In this document: piece after piece, positions 12,001 through 26,400 of the stretch | Numbering within the stretch: position 1 is the stretch's first letter | How the letters are laid out: every line of letters starts with the position of its first letter | Origin: Leucaena leucocephala | Lineage: Eukaryota; Streptophyta; Magnoliopsida; Fabales; Fabaceae | Direction: 5' to 3' | Length of the DNA stretch: 64,000 nt | NCBI GenBank assembly: GCA_037074615.1 | Contig: CM073535.1 | Location: 5,805,001-5,869,000 of the forward strand | The notes under the pieces: generated by a model | What the model saw: only the letters and a program-made list of their open reading frames with translations | What the model was told of the DNA's origin: nothing | Databases searched by the model: none | Made by a program: the position numbers and the translations under genes

Positions 12001-14175
12001 AATAATAATATGAGTGATTAGGTTTGTTAACGATAGTTGCTTTGGTTTATGTTTCAATTGTTATTTGTAGTTTTTCCATAATTTTAGTAATTTCTCAATT
12101 AGCAGTCTAAACATAATGATAATTTATAATGATCATAAATCACTTTAGTTTTTAAAAGATTTTGAGTCCCAGGATTCAACCTATATTTTCCAGCATACAA
12201 TACTCGAGAGAAATCTCTAGTTTTTATTATAATTAAATCGTTATGTATGGTATTAATTAATTACATTTCTTCTAAATTGCCTCTATTTAAAACTTGATAT
12301 AATTTTCAACTATGACTCATTGGATGTAATTTGTAGTTTTAAATATGTGTATATTTATATTAATTTTATATTAGATATCAGTTTATAAGTTAGACAAATT
12401 AGTTTAAAAAATTATAAATATTATGTATAAAATATATTAAGGTATTATATTTATGACTAAATTCAACAATTCAACTAGCTCTTATATTAAAGATATGAGT
12501 TAGTATAAATTTATTTAAATTATATTTTTCAGATTTGATTTTTTAATTTTTGTTTTCAAAAAACTTATTATATAACTTTATATGCATTTTAAAAAGTCAA
12601 TATACCAATAAACATTATAAGTAGCCTTAAAAAGAAGAAATGCACTGGTAAAGAAACGAGTTTTTCCTCCTCTTGTATCAATATCGCTCGAACAAGTTGA
12701 GTTCGATGTACTAAAGTTTTGTACTAAAATGAGAAATCGCTCAACTGGATTGCCTATCCTGATGTCGATTATTATAAGGATCGATCCCCAATTAACAATC
12801 TTTGATAAATTAATGATAAAGTTCATTAATTTAGATGAGGTTATTTTATAGTTGAAAGCTAAGTAGGAGATAAATAGAGCAGGGAAATAGATTGGCTTAT
12901 CCCATATGAACTTGTTTTGTTATTATGTCTATTTTTTTTACAAAGAATTCGAATCTTAATTTATGAGCTTAAAGAGAATATAGCCCATTTCATATTCAAC
13001 TTTATTAGTTATTGTCTATCTTTTTTTTAATTTAACTGGAGACATGAACTGACCCAATTTATATAAATTTTTTTATAAAAAAATGACAAACCCACTTAAA
13101 AAGAAAAACAATATGGGTATATGCATTTCTCATTTCCTTTCTAATTAGAAAACATTTTTCCATATATCAAAACATCGCATTTGAGCCAGTTTCCGTGCTC
13201 ATTGCTACTGAAAGATTTGCATCGTTTAAATACAATTTCCACGGTTAAAATTTAAAATTTTTAAATGATAATTTTTAAATAAAAATTTATTTTTTTTAAA
13301 AAAATGACCACAAAAAGATTATCTCTAAATTATATTATATACACATTAAAATAGTTTTTTTAAAAAAATTAAATTAGTAAAAATTGAAAAGTATTTATTT
13401 AAAAATTTTATTTATCATAAAGACTTGAATTTTAGTACCGATACTTTTAGTGTTATGAATTTTTTAAAATACTCATATTCTTTATGTTTGAAAATATATC
13501 AGATTATTCTAGTCAATAAAGTTTTAAATTATTACTTTTTACCAATTTGTCTTTGATGATGTATATATTAAAAATATTTTTTTTAAAAAAAAAATTTGAA
13601 CTATCCTGATTAGATCGGAACCTTCTAACAGGTTCCACATTAGCCCAGTCTTTGAATTTTTTTTTGGTGAGAGAAATAGGCTAGTTCTATATGACAAACG
13701 GAGTTCAATGGTCAATATAGAGAGATCTGCCATCTCTGAGCTTTTTGAGTGGGAACAAGGAAGAAGCTTCAAGAACAAAGGGGTAGTTGGACTTAATAAA
13801 AGAGACTAATTCTTCATTATAGTGACTTAAAATTCGAATTTCTGTTAGAAGAAAGGGAGAATAACCTTGCTTAGAAAAACAAATGAAGAAGCTTCGCGTG
13901 AAATTTCCTTGGAATATCTTCTACTCCACACATTCCAATTCAAGATTCTTCCAAAAGCGGTTCCAGTACTCTTTCTCTATACCTGAAAAAAGCAGCTAGT
14001 CCCACCTGAGGAAATCCTCTCCTTCAATCTCCCTCCCATCCATTTTTAACAAGAAGAAACTAATTAACTCAGCGTCACGATGAAGACGATTTGAGAGAGC
14101 TGATAGACTCGTCCCTGTTAATTTTTCCTACTTAGAATCTCTACCTTTCTTGACTCTTGCGGCACCACAAAGCTA
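12001..14175. other. AT-rich intergenic region
   Basis: I see no gene. The part at 12100-12240 shares short blocks ('tttttaaaagattttga', 'gaaatctctagttt') with 49960-50245, so both may hold pieces of one repeat family. The stretch 13590-14160 is less AT-rich and contains open frames up to about 80 codons, none recognisable. Confidence 0.5.
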
Positions 14176-14176
14176 G

Positions 14177-14770
14177 GGCTTAAATGCACAAAATCTCTTA
14201 AAATTTTAGATTAGTTACACTTTTCTAATATTTAAAAATTTAAATTAAAAATTTTAATATTTTATGTTTTAATTGTTAAGTCCCTACCATTATAATTATT
14301 GTTAAAGTTAATAATTTTTATCATATAATAATTTTTATATTTTTATTATATACCACCTCATTTCCATGTAATTTTAAGTAATTTATATATTTTTTATTTG
14401 TATGATACATGGTCAAATAAATATTTTAAATATTTTTTAAATATTTTATATGTTTAAGTATTTAAAAAATACTTTTAAATTTTATGTTAATTGACAAATT
14501 TTATTTAAATATTTTATATTTTTAAGTATTTTAAAAAAATTAAAATTATATGTAAAATACTAAATGTTATTTTTTAAATGACGTAATATATAATAAAAAG
14601 TATAATAATTATGAAATGACAATGACATTTAATTTTAACAGTAATTTTAATGGTATGAGTTTAATAATTAAAATATAAAATATTAGGATTATTAATTTAA
14701 ATTTTTAAAAATTAAGAAGGTTATATATAATTGGATAAAAATTGGGGATATTTTGTGTATTTTAGCGGCA
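14177..14770. mobile_element. AT-rich inverted-repeat element (MITE-like)
   Basis: The two ends are diverged inverted copies of each other. The left reads TTAAATGCACAAAATCTC; the right, in reverse complement, reads CTAAAATACACAAAATATC. The arms stay alignable for about 150 bases: 'tttaaaaatttaaatta', 'aatattttatgttttaatt', 'cctaccattataatta' and their counterparts. The centre is AT-rich with no coding capacity. Long arms suggest a Mutator-like or other MITE; I could not find a clear target duplication, so the superfamily is open. Confidence 0.55.
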
Positions 14771-17414
14771 TAATAATTAAATAGACCTCAAGGAAGTTTC
14801 ATGGAAGTTGGAGACTCGAATAATAATAATAATATTATACAGCACAGAAAACACACCTTGCGTTCTTCAAAATCATCGCATCTTCCTTTTCATGTTTATG
14901 ACCAAGCAATTATTAATTACCCCAAAGGTTCGTAGTATACGTAATTCAACCTCTCTCAGTGACTCAGTAACTTTTATGCTTTCCCTTCTTTCTTATGCTT
15001 TCTCGCCATGCTGTGTTGATTTTCCACTGGCGTCAAGGAAAAGTGAGTTAAAGGAATTATAACATGACATAAAGGAAGCATATGTGATGATAAATCTCAG
15101 ATGTTCTTCTTGCACTTTATCTTTTGATGATGAGTGGTCAAAAAAAAGCATCAAATTACTTAACTGATGATTCATTTGTTTCAACTATAAGTTTGGCATC
15201 TATCTCTCCCCACTTGTTCGTCTCTCTCAAAAACTACTCATCTTCTTCAGGATAAGACGAGAGATTTTTCATCATATCAGACTGTCGATCGAAGGGTTAG
15301 ATTTTCTTGCAATATATCTTCATTTGCTTAATCAGCATCCATTCATCAACTTCGGTATGAGATTATTATTCTTTGGTGTGCTTGTTCAAAGAAGATGGAA
15401 GGATATTTTCGCTTCTGATGATATTTGATATGATCAATCCTTCTTGGGTGGTGTTGCAGATATCCATAGAAACATATATAGCTCAACGTACAAGCAACCT
15501 GTGCATTCATTCCTTCTGTAAAGGTATATATACATACTCTTAATTATTGTTAGTTAACCGTGCAAGCTTTTACTTTCTGTTAGCTAGAGATATTCGTGTT
15601 GAGAAAGCGTTATTAGTCCGATCGACAACTTAATGGGCTGAATTATCCACACACAATCTTACTTTGTTTTAATCACTCTCGGATATATCAGGAAAATATC
15701 GTTAGGGTGTTGTTGGTTCAAATTATATTTGGCATTTTTTCTGAACATTGACCTGGTCTCAGCTACGTACGGGTTAGGATGCTCAGGTTTTCTCTTATTA
15801 GTCTCTTCCTAGTATAACACTGGGTTAGTGAAAACTTGCTTTGTGGACATTTCAACAAGTCAAAACCATCGTACTTATAGCTTGTTTTTGGAATACCAAT
15901 GGAGTAAAAGTTAAATAGTATAATTTAATTTATATTTGAATAGCTTTTTATAAAAAAAAATTTATCTTGATAGAAACTTATTTAAGTAATATTTAAAAAA
16001 AACAGTTTTAGAATATTTAAATTTTTAAAAAAAATTCAAAAGTTCGAAACCAGAAATTAGGAAAAGTTGATTCAATTTTAGAGTGGTTTTTGGAGAAAAT
16101 ATTAGTTACCCCTAATTTTATACTAAAATTGTCAGGTACGCCCAAATTGTATCAAATTTTAAATAAGCACAATCTTAAATATATAATTAATATTTAATAC
16201 CTCAGTTGGTGTATGAGGAGTATGGGGCTACGCAGTGTACTCACCGACCCGATTACGGCTCCGACCAATGTAGGGGGGGTTTCCAATGCATATTGTCGTA
16301 CTCGTTTTGTCAATTAATTGAACGGTGAATGCATCATCTCATGAAACACGACGATCACGCACGTTGCCGGGGACCGAGCCACGTGGCCCCGTCACACCTA
16401 TCATCCCAAATTCTCATGTTCATGCACTTTTAACGTGTCCACCGGTCACCATACATATGTATAAATGCTTTTATGATAATGAGCACGCAAGAATAGATTG
16501 GATAAAGTTAATAAATTTATAATTCTGCTCAGAAAAATTAAAATAATTTCCCTCCCACGCGTCCCGCATGAGCACCGTCTGTCGTAACTGTCATTCTTCT
16601 TCCACTCAATTTTTTGCTTTCACGCGGATAAGCAATTCCCGCCTCAAATTATGACAATCAAATCAATTATCAATCAATTGATTAACAGTTACTTTAATAA
16701 CACACCAAAGAAACAGACCTTTCAACGTTAGATTTCGGAATCAATCAAGGAAAGCGAGAAGTTTAAGAGGCAATGTGCTTCCTATATATTATTGGCATTT
16801 ACCATTTATTGTTTCTTTTCTGTAATTTTTCCCAAGTCGAAGAAGAAAGCACAGTAAAATCATCCGTCTGTTCTCGTTGTTTTCTTGGTAAATCAGTTAC
16901 TGTTCCTCTTTGCTTTCTTATCATTCCTTCTCTAAACATTAGTTTCGTTCGAGATAATTTGTTATTACTGCATTATTAAATCTCTGTTTTACTGTAATTT
17001 TTTTTGCGAGCCCTCGGTAGTTAAGATGTCGTGTTCTGCCGCATTTGACTTGGGAGAGGAGAACATGGAACCGGAAGTTTCGGTAGTGATTGCGTCCTCT
17101 TTTGAACCAATCAAAAAAATGAAGTGATTGAACCAGTTTGGGAGTTAGTACTTAGTAGGTTATAATATATACGGAAAATATTTGTAAAGCAACTGAATTT
17201 GCCGCCAAATGCTTTTGGAGGGAAAAATACGTTTGGTGTCTACCACTTTCAAACAGAATTTATTTTGCGCAATTGAAAGAGGGGATTAACGGAGTAAAGG
17301 TGTTCATTGGAGAAATTGGTGTGGTTTTGGTTTTAAATTCGTTGAGATAAAGAAGCGTGAAAACAAAGGCATTAAAAGGTGGTAGTACAATCTCTTTTGA
17401 CAGTTTTCAGAACA
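14771..17414. other. Intergenic region and upstream region/5' UTR of the Ca2+-ATPase gene
   Basis: No gene is supported. The last 600-700 bases before 17415 are less AT-rich and probably contain the promoter and 5' UTR of the Ca2+-ATPase gene. An in-frame ATG at 17379 precedes the chosen start by 12 codons. The stretch 15230-15540 has moderate complexity and could be transcribed, but no protein or known microRNA sequence was recognised. Confidence 0.5.
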
Positions 17415-20400
17415 ATGAGTCACTTGAAGAATTCGCCTCGTCACCACAGTGACATTGAGGCCGGAAATAGCAGCCACGGCGATCATGACGACGCGGAAAG
17501 TTCATCTGATCCATTTGTCATTCCCAGAACAAAGGATGCTTCTATTGAACGCCTCAAACGTTGGAGGGTATGTGTTCTATGACTGAATCACTCACTTAGT
17601 CGTGGGGTGATATACCTTTTCATTTCTTGCTTCTTCTTTGTCCATTTGTCTGTCAGCTTTTGACTGCTGTGTTTTTGGCTAAAGAAAAGTGTATTGCTGT
17701 ATCCATTTTGAGAGCCAAACAGAAACTACTCTATCTATTTTGTGTCTGTATGCCTTTTGTTTTCACTGTCTTTAGCAGATAATGCTCTCTTTCATAAATA
17801 GATGATAAATCCCTTTCTTTTTAATTTTAATATTCTTAATTCTAGCAAGCTGCGCTTGTGCTCAATGCTTCTCGTCGGTTCCGTTACACGTTGGACTTGA
17901 AAAAAGAAGAGGAGAATCGGCAAATATTGGGGAACGTTAGGGCTCATATGGAAGCAATTAGAGTATGTTTCTTTCAACTGGACATTTTATTATTGTTTGT
18001 TCACTCGTGTGCAGTGCTCTTATAATTTATTTCACTCAACTAGGCTGCATATCTGTTCAGAGATGCTATAAACCGGGGGAATGGTGAGTCACTTAATTAC
18101 CATTTGTGTATACTGAATTACAATTGCATCAGTAGAAGGTATTGCTTACTGGAGTTTCCTGCCTTCCAGGAGCCTTTGGTGACATTAGATTCTTATCTGT
18201 TGGGTTTTTACATTTTTGTGCACTTTTATAATCTGCGTTAAATTCTGGTTTTATGTTTCTGAATTTTGAGTTAGCTGTAGTGGCTGTTCATTGACCTTTA
18301 CTTCATCTGGACAGCTGATAGGGCAGTTAATTACAACGAGTGTTTGATAAAATCGATTACTGATTGGTATATCACTTGAGTATCCTCTGCATGATATATG
18401 GTGTTTGTTTCATAATTATACTATCTTACATCCTAAAACACTTTCCAGATTACATCCAATTATTACTAGGTAAACTTTGATATGTTGCGATACTGATAAA
18501 TAGTGTTTTTAAACATTTTAGGAATCGCACCTCCTCCTCCAACCTCAGTTGGTGGTGACTTTGGTATTGGAAATGACCAACTTCTTTCAATTTCTAGGGA
18601 TCATAAAGTCGACGTTCTCGAGCAATATGGAGGGGTAAGTTTGCCATGAATTTTTTTTTAACTTTGGCAACGGTGCTAATTTGTTACTTTGTTACATAAA
18701 GATCAAGTGTTTCTCATGAATCATTGAATCAGGCTAGAGGGCTATCAGAATTGTTGAAATCTAGTACAGAGAAGGGGATTAATGGTGATGATGCAGATCT
18801 ATTAAAACGAAGGAATGCTTTTGGTTCAAACAATTATCCTCGAAAGAAAGGAAGGACTTTCCTGGTAACGTTTGGTTCTTTTTTATTCATAAGAGGCTTA
18901 ATACTGTTATTCGATTCTCTTTATAATTGATGATGTTATGGTGAAATATAGTTTCTTGTTTTTTTATTAACAAATTTCTTTGACAGATGTTTATGTGGGA
19001 TGCTTGCAAGGATCTGACCTTGATTATATTAATGGTAGCTGCGGCAGCTTCATTAGCACTGGGAATAAAATCTGAGGTGAGATTGGCTCAGAAAGTTATG
19101 TAGCATTCTTTGTGCTCATATTGCAGAAGAATGCAGTAAATCCTGGTAGCACATATACAGGCTGGCATATTGCTTACAAAATGAGGATATCCAGATATGG
19201 CAGTCTTCATTGTAAAATAAAAAAGGATATGGCAGCATTCTAAGCGTGTAGAATAAGGATATGACAAGCATAATATATGAAATATTTAGAAAAAATATGT
19301 ACAATTTAATAATAATTTACTAGAAATGAATGTAACAATGCAGTTCAAGGCACTCTCATACCAAAAAGCGAAACTAGCAAGATATGACCATTGCCAACGA
19401 TTATTTTATCACAAACCTACTCCATTATTAATCTGGTAGACATATGGTATGGTGATACATCATTAAACAGACCTACCACCTGCTAAGGTAGTGTCAGTGC
19501 TGCATAAATGTCTGCATTTGGCGTAGATAGTGGATTTATCTATTGACTCATTGTTTCATGCAAATTTGAATGTGCTTGCATTTTTCTTCTCTTCATAGCA
19601 TTTTTTACCTCACTCAGTCACTTGGTTGGACTTGGTAGGGATTGGAAAAATAAAGAGCAAATTTTGTATGTGTCGTTTGGTTTGATAATTATTTAGCAGA
19701 CTTTTGTGATTCTCATGCAAATGGCATAATTTCTAATCAGGGGTCTGTTTCAGGGGATTAAGGAAGGATGGTATGATGGGGGAAGCATTGCTTTTGCAGT
19801 AATTCTTGTTATTGTTGTTACAGGTATAATATTCTCTGTCTTGTCTTTGTAAAGATCATAATTGTTAAAGCTTTTGGTTTTCACTGCTTTGATCCTGTCT
19901 CTTGATTTACTTTCTGGATTAAATTTTGTTTGGTGGAGATATCATTCTATGATCCAATTTATTTATTTATTTTTGGGTCATTGAGGCTATAGTAATAACT
20001 TTATATTTAGTAAGGTTCTCCTTAGAGCCATGAGCCGCCTTTTTCTTCTGTGTAAGAAAAGTTTTTGGCTTCCCCTTGCAGCTATAAGTGATTATAAACA
20101 GTCTCTTCAGTTTCAACTTCTAAATGAGGAGAAGAGAAATATACATTTAGAGGTCAGTCTTTTTGCTTCATTTTAACTTCATAATTGTTGATACAATGTT
20201 CCTTCTTAATAAACTTCTCTAATTTTCTGTTAATATATAAGCAGGTTATAAGAGGTGGTAGAAGAGTTGAGATCTCCATATATGACATCGTTGTTGGTGA
20301 TGTTGTGCCCCTTAATATTGGTAATCAGGTACATGAGTATCTTTTTATCATTTTTCTCCTATCATACTTCATTGTTGCCTTTTATTCAACTATTTATTCC

Positions 20401-23400
20401 TTAACTGCTCTTCTGTAGGTCCCTGCTGATGGTATCTTGATCTCCGGTCACTCTCTTGCTATTGATGAATCAAGTATGACTGGAGAGAGCAAGACAGTAA
20501 GTGTTCTTTCTTGTAGAGAATTAAAGCAATTATTATCTCCTTTAGCTAGTTTTGATGATAACTTTCAATTTAACAGGTCTACAAGGACTCTAAAAACCCT
20601 TTTCTGATGTCTGGATGTAAAGTTGCAGATGGCAGTGGCACCATGCTGGTAAATTCATACTTTCTGATTTTTTCTTTGGTAATTGCACAGTTTTATTATA
20701 GTTACAAATAGACTTTGTGATTAATGGTGGTTAGGTCAAATGGAAGAGACTTGATTCCCCTAAAGTAAGGTTGAAGGTTCTAACCTTGTGGATAAAAAAA
20801 ACTCAGATAAACTTCAATTTGACTTGGCGATATCAGATAATTGTATTAAAAATTTTGTGAAAGGTTGTCGAGGTAGTTAATAAAATATATAATACTTCAA
20901 TGCTAATTATGGGTGATATACTTGACGAAAAAGGGGGATGACACTTAGGTCTCAAAAGATCCATTTAATCACAGCCAAGTCCTAGAAAATTTGCCTGAAA
21001 GGTGAAATGCAAATTTTGATGCCAACAGTTGCAAATATCAGAGTCTTAGTTGCAAATCATTTGGAATGACCTATGAGACTTGAATGCTTGATTTGCAACT
21101 GAGACTTGAATGACCTACAAGAGATAGTGTTCTTAGTTTGATTTTGTAGTTATAGTTCTTTGGGTAGATGATGTAAAGATACAATTGTTAATTTGGACTG
21201 AGCTTTGATTAATAATTCATTAAATTCAATAAATATTTTGAACTAAATAAAATTTTGTCTTTTTTAGTTTAGGCTGCCTTTTTTTATTATTAAAACTGCA
21301 GTTTTTGGGGGAATGTTCATGTGAATTTCTTTAATTGGCTAGGTACTCGGTGTTGGTTTAAATACTGAATGGGGGCTTCTGATGTCTAGTATTTCAGAAG
21401 ACAATGGTGAAGAAACGCCCTTACAGGTTCTCTAGTTACATGTGGATTTTATCACAGCTTGTGTATCATCAGTATGTTTAACTGTACAAGGTCTTAATAT
21501 AGGTACGTTTGAATGGTGTTGCCACTTTCATTGGTATTGTTGGACTCACTGTTGCTGTTATCGTTTTGATTGTGTTGTTGGCCAGGTAACTTGTAATTAC
21601 TAATGCTTTCCATCTGTTCTTTGCATGAAATAGATTTTGTTCCATGTCTCTGAAATGTTGAAATTTTAAGCAGATATTTCTCTGGGCATACTAGAGATGC
21701 AAATGGAAATGTTGAATTTAAGGCAGGCAAGACAAAAGTTGGTGATGCAATTGATGGGGCAATTAAAATTGTTACAGTTGCGGTATGTGTGTTGATGAAT
21801 ACTGGGTTGTCCACATGCACATGGCATGTGTTTATACTTCTGTCTTTATTTGAAAACATTCAAGGGCTTCGAGTCAACACTTATTTGGTGATTGTGACTC
21901 ATGGAACGTTTAGGTGACCATTGTTGTAGTTGCAGTTCCTGAAGGGCTTCCTCTAGCAGTTACCTTAACGTAAGTATGCTAATGTTCATAAAAGTAAGAC
22001 TTGCTTTCTGGATTTCTAATTTTATTTCTCTCCACTCATTCTCTGTTTCCATATGTTGGTGGATGTTAAAACTTTGATGCTTGCTCCTTATGGATAGATT
22101 ATTTGTCATTTCTCTTGTGTAATACGATTGTAATTATCATCTGTTAATTCTTTAAGTGCATCTAATTCTAAATTGGCTAAAAAGATGTCATTGACCTCAA
22201 CAGTGTAATGATTCAGAATCAGGTTCAGAAAGTAAGCCATATGCCCCATTTGTATAATTTAAGAAAATGTCCTCCTACCCTAAAAATGTTCTACTTCTAT
22301 ATATTAATATCAGGTTTTATATGCTCTTTTGGTCCATAACATTGTTTGTCTGTGTTTTTTCTTTAAATCTCAAATACTTATACCTTTTCTTTATTAAACT
22401 GTTTTAGACTTGCCTACTCGATGAGAAAAATGATGGCGGACAAAGCTTTGGTATGTCTCTCGATTTTTGTTTTTCAATTGCATTTTGTCATATTGTTTTG
22501 CTAAATATACTTGACTATAACAAATAAAACTGCAGGTGAGGAGGCTTTCAGCCTGTGAGACAATGGGCTCTGCCACAACCATTTGCAGTGATAAGACTGG
22601 TACATTGACCATGAATCAGGTTTGTTACGAAGTTATGCCGTTTTTGGAGTCTTTGAACTTCATATTTAATTTTTCTTTCACTATGTTACACCAACTTGTG
22701 GGATAAGGCTTGTAAATGTTGTATGTTACATCAACTTCCTTGTAGTGTACTTGTTGCAAGTATTTTCATCTTGTAGTGGTATCAGTTCTATGCATCTCTT
22801 TCAGAGTATAGAGCCTCTTAACTTTTGAGAAGAATTACAAGTTCAGAATCTCATCTAACCTGTTAATCTGATAGCTCATGACACACATAAATAGGAAAGG
22901 GCACAATTTTTGAGCTTTTGTCAGTAACCCTTTTACTTGGATAAAAAAATTCGAGGAAGTAACTGCTGTTGGCCTAGATTTCTGCAGATAGTAGAGTGTG
23001 TAGAGTTTTAGTTTATTCTTTCAAATTTCACGAATTCTTTGATTGACAGATGACCGTGGTTGAGGCTTACAGTGGTGGGAAGAAGATTGTTCCAGCTCAC
23101 AACAAGTCAGAGCTCCCTGAGAATCTCTACACTTTGATCATTGAAGGTGTTGCACAGAACACCAATGGTAGTGTCTATATGGTTGGGGTATGGTAGAATT
23201 AATTTCACTTTTTCTTTATTAATGTCTTATAACAATTGCGTATGCTGAAATAGATTGCAACTGTATAGATATTTTATATTATCTTTTACAGGGTGATGTT
23301 GAGGTTTCTGGATCACCAACAGAAAAGGCAATTTTACATTGGGCTATTAAGGTTTGTTTCAGACATAATTTTTCTTCTTTTTAAGTATATATTTTAAAAG

Positions 23401-26400
23401 AAATTTAAACAATTCTGACTGTTTAAGTAACTCAGCTGGGAATGAAATTTGAGGCTGCCAGATCAGAGTCATCAATTATTCATGTTTTTCCATTCAATTC
23501 AGAGAAAAAACGTGGAGGAGTTGCAGTAAAGACGGTACTATGGTTTTTTATTCACCTTTTTTTCGTTTTGCTTGCATGTCATTTTTGGCATATCAATAAG
23601 GCTAATGCACTGCGATATTACTTGTACGATTTTACAGCCTGATACTTTAAGATTTGCTGTATTTTTTGTTGTTTTAATTATGATGAGCTTGTAGCTTATG
23701 TACCAATTGCGTTAAAAACTTATAAGACGAGAATGAAGAGAAGGGAAAACAGCAGGGCTAAAGATTGTATTATCTGCTGATGAGGGGGCCAGAGAGGAAG
23801 AGGAGAAAAGACATAACTAGCTGGTCACAAAAGGGATATCCATGTGATTGTATTAACAGAGAAGAAGATTGCAGAGTATATAGAGTGATGGGAGAGATTG
23901 CGGAGTGCCAATGAAGAAGATTCAGAGAAAAGAGTGGAAGCAACAGCCACTCTAAATGTCAAAGGCTGCTAGCTTCCTGCCTCTGGTCTTCTTTGTTTCA
24001 AAGAGGGATTTTTGCCTTGTCATACATTGCATATAGTGAATGCTAGAGCCACTAAAAAATGGTGCAGGAAACATTGTCATGTGTGGACCTCCAGAGCCAT
24101 TGCTCTGTCTCACTATAATTGACTATGAGAATCACTTGATATGTCTAAATTTTTCTTTCTACTTGTCTGTGAAACCTAATATCAAGAGTTTTTGCTTGTA
24201 CTCTGAATTAAGTGATTTGTCATCACAATAAGCTATGTAAGTGTTTTTTATCTTCTTTTTATTCCAGGGATTTCTAACTTACAGGTTTTTCATTTCCACA
24301 GTTGGATTCTCAAGTTCATATACATTGGAAAGGTGCTGCTGAGATAGTCCTAGCCTGTTGTACATGGTATATTGATGCAAATGGCCAGTTAATGAAGATG
24401 GATGATAAGAAGGTTTGACAAAATAGTTATATATTAAGATCGATGATTGAGTGATATTTTTCATTTTTATTTAGTTTATGTTTGAAAGTCGACTAATTTG
24501 AGAGTTTGATTGACTGAGAACTTCTTGTCTTGCAGATGACATTTTTCCTAAAGGCTATTGAAGATATGGCTGCTGATAGTTTACGTTGTGTTGCCATGGC
24601 ATATAGATCATATGAAATTACAAGTGTTCCGACTAGCGAAGAAGAACTTGCTCACTGGTCCTTACCAGAGGATGATCTCATTTTACTGGCTATTGTTGGT
24701 CTGAAGGTGCGTATTTTCTCCATCACTACTAGGTCCTGATTGTCTCTCTTATATGAGCCCTTCTGTTGCATGATGGATCTATATCACTATAAAATTGCTG
24801 CAAATATGGTACGTGGGTACTGTATTAATTCAAAAAATGGTCCAGAGTTGAGCTCTGATTACAGAATTATGTGAAACTGAAGAAAAATGGCACACTTTAT
24901 TAAAGTTTGGAAACTCACGAGTGTGCAAGTTCAATGACCTCTTATGAGTCTGCTTAAACTCCTGAATTTGATAATCACACTTTATTACCATGTATATTTT
25001 TTTGATGACTCTGTCAATGCAGGATCCCTGTCGACCAGGTGTCAAAGATGCTGTGCGACTTTGCCAGAAAGCAGGAGTTAAGGTGTTAATTTTATGCTAC
25101 TATGTCCATTTCAAGTTTAGATAGATAGCTCATTTAGCTTATACAAATATAATCCTGTCGGAAAAATTCATTATGTTATTTAAATTCAATTTTATAGTAG
25201 TTGAGATCGTGAGACAATAAGTTCTTGGGTTTACAGGGAGGAAAAACTTTATTTGTAGATGATCAGGTTTTAGTTTGGATTGCTGTAGTTAGATTTTATC
25301 ATACTTTTTTTCTGATATATCTGTTTCATGTCATGGAACTGGTGAGAATGTTGTACTATTTATCCTGATTTTTTTTTTTGGTTGTAGTAGAATCATTTAG
25401 TTACAAATATCAATTTCCTCTACTATTAACTTCATCTGCTTTTCAATATCGGATTAAGAAATGCAGCATGCTTGATTATACAGTTTTCTGTGTTCATAAA
25501 GAAATAGTAATCAGATGAGTGCTTATTCTCTGACCGCAGGTACGAATGGTGACTGGTGACAATTTAAAGACTGCTAAATCTATTGCTGTAGAGTGTGGAA
25601 TACTTGGATCATTGGCAGAAGCTGTGGAGCCGTTCATCTTTGAAGGAAAAGTAACAAACATCATTGAAGGAAAAGAGCCAAACATCATTGAAGGAAAATC
25701 ATTTCGTGCATTGTCAGATGAACAGAGAGAACAAATTGCCCAAAGTTTAATTGTATTTAACTACTTTGACAACTTTTGGTTTGCATTCTTGATGTGATGT
25801 AGCTCCCTGGAAATTTTGGTTAAGTATCAATGCTTTGTACATATAGGTTATGGGACGGTCTTCTCCTAATGACAAGCTTCTGCTTGTTCAAGCATTGAGG
25901 AAGAAGGGGCACGTTGTGGCTGTTACTGGAGACGGAACCAATGATGCTCCTGCCCTACATGAGGTTTGCAAAGAACTTCATGTTTCTTTAAGCTTGCATT
26001 TCTTTTCTTGTTTCCTGAAGTTTGCTGCATTTGGGAAAATTAAGTTAATAACAGATTTTTATAATGTATTGCTTTATCTATTTTATATTTTTCTAGGGTC
26101 ATAGTAATTGTATATTTGACTAGTCCTAATATGGATTCCAATGGCTTCTAAGCCTTCTGATTTTTTAATATTATTTTCTCTGACCCTTGTGTGAGTGTTT
26201 TCCCCCCCTCTAATTACGCAAACTAGTTTATATTTTGATGGTTGTCATTGGAAACGTATACCTTTTGGAGTTCAGGCCGATATAGGTCTTGCAATGGGTA
26301 TTCAAGGGACAGAAGTTGCCAAGGAGAGTTCAGATATCATTATTTTGGACGACAACTTTGCTTCAGTAGTGAAGGTTAGTCCTCTTCCCTTATTTAGATG

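Noticed and set aside
15230..15540. Possible microRNA precursor upstream of the Ca2+-ATPase
   Set aside because: No convincing long hairpin and no conserved mature microRNA sequence was recognised by eye.
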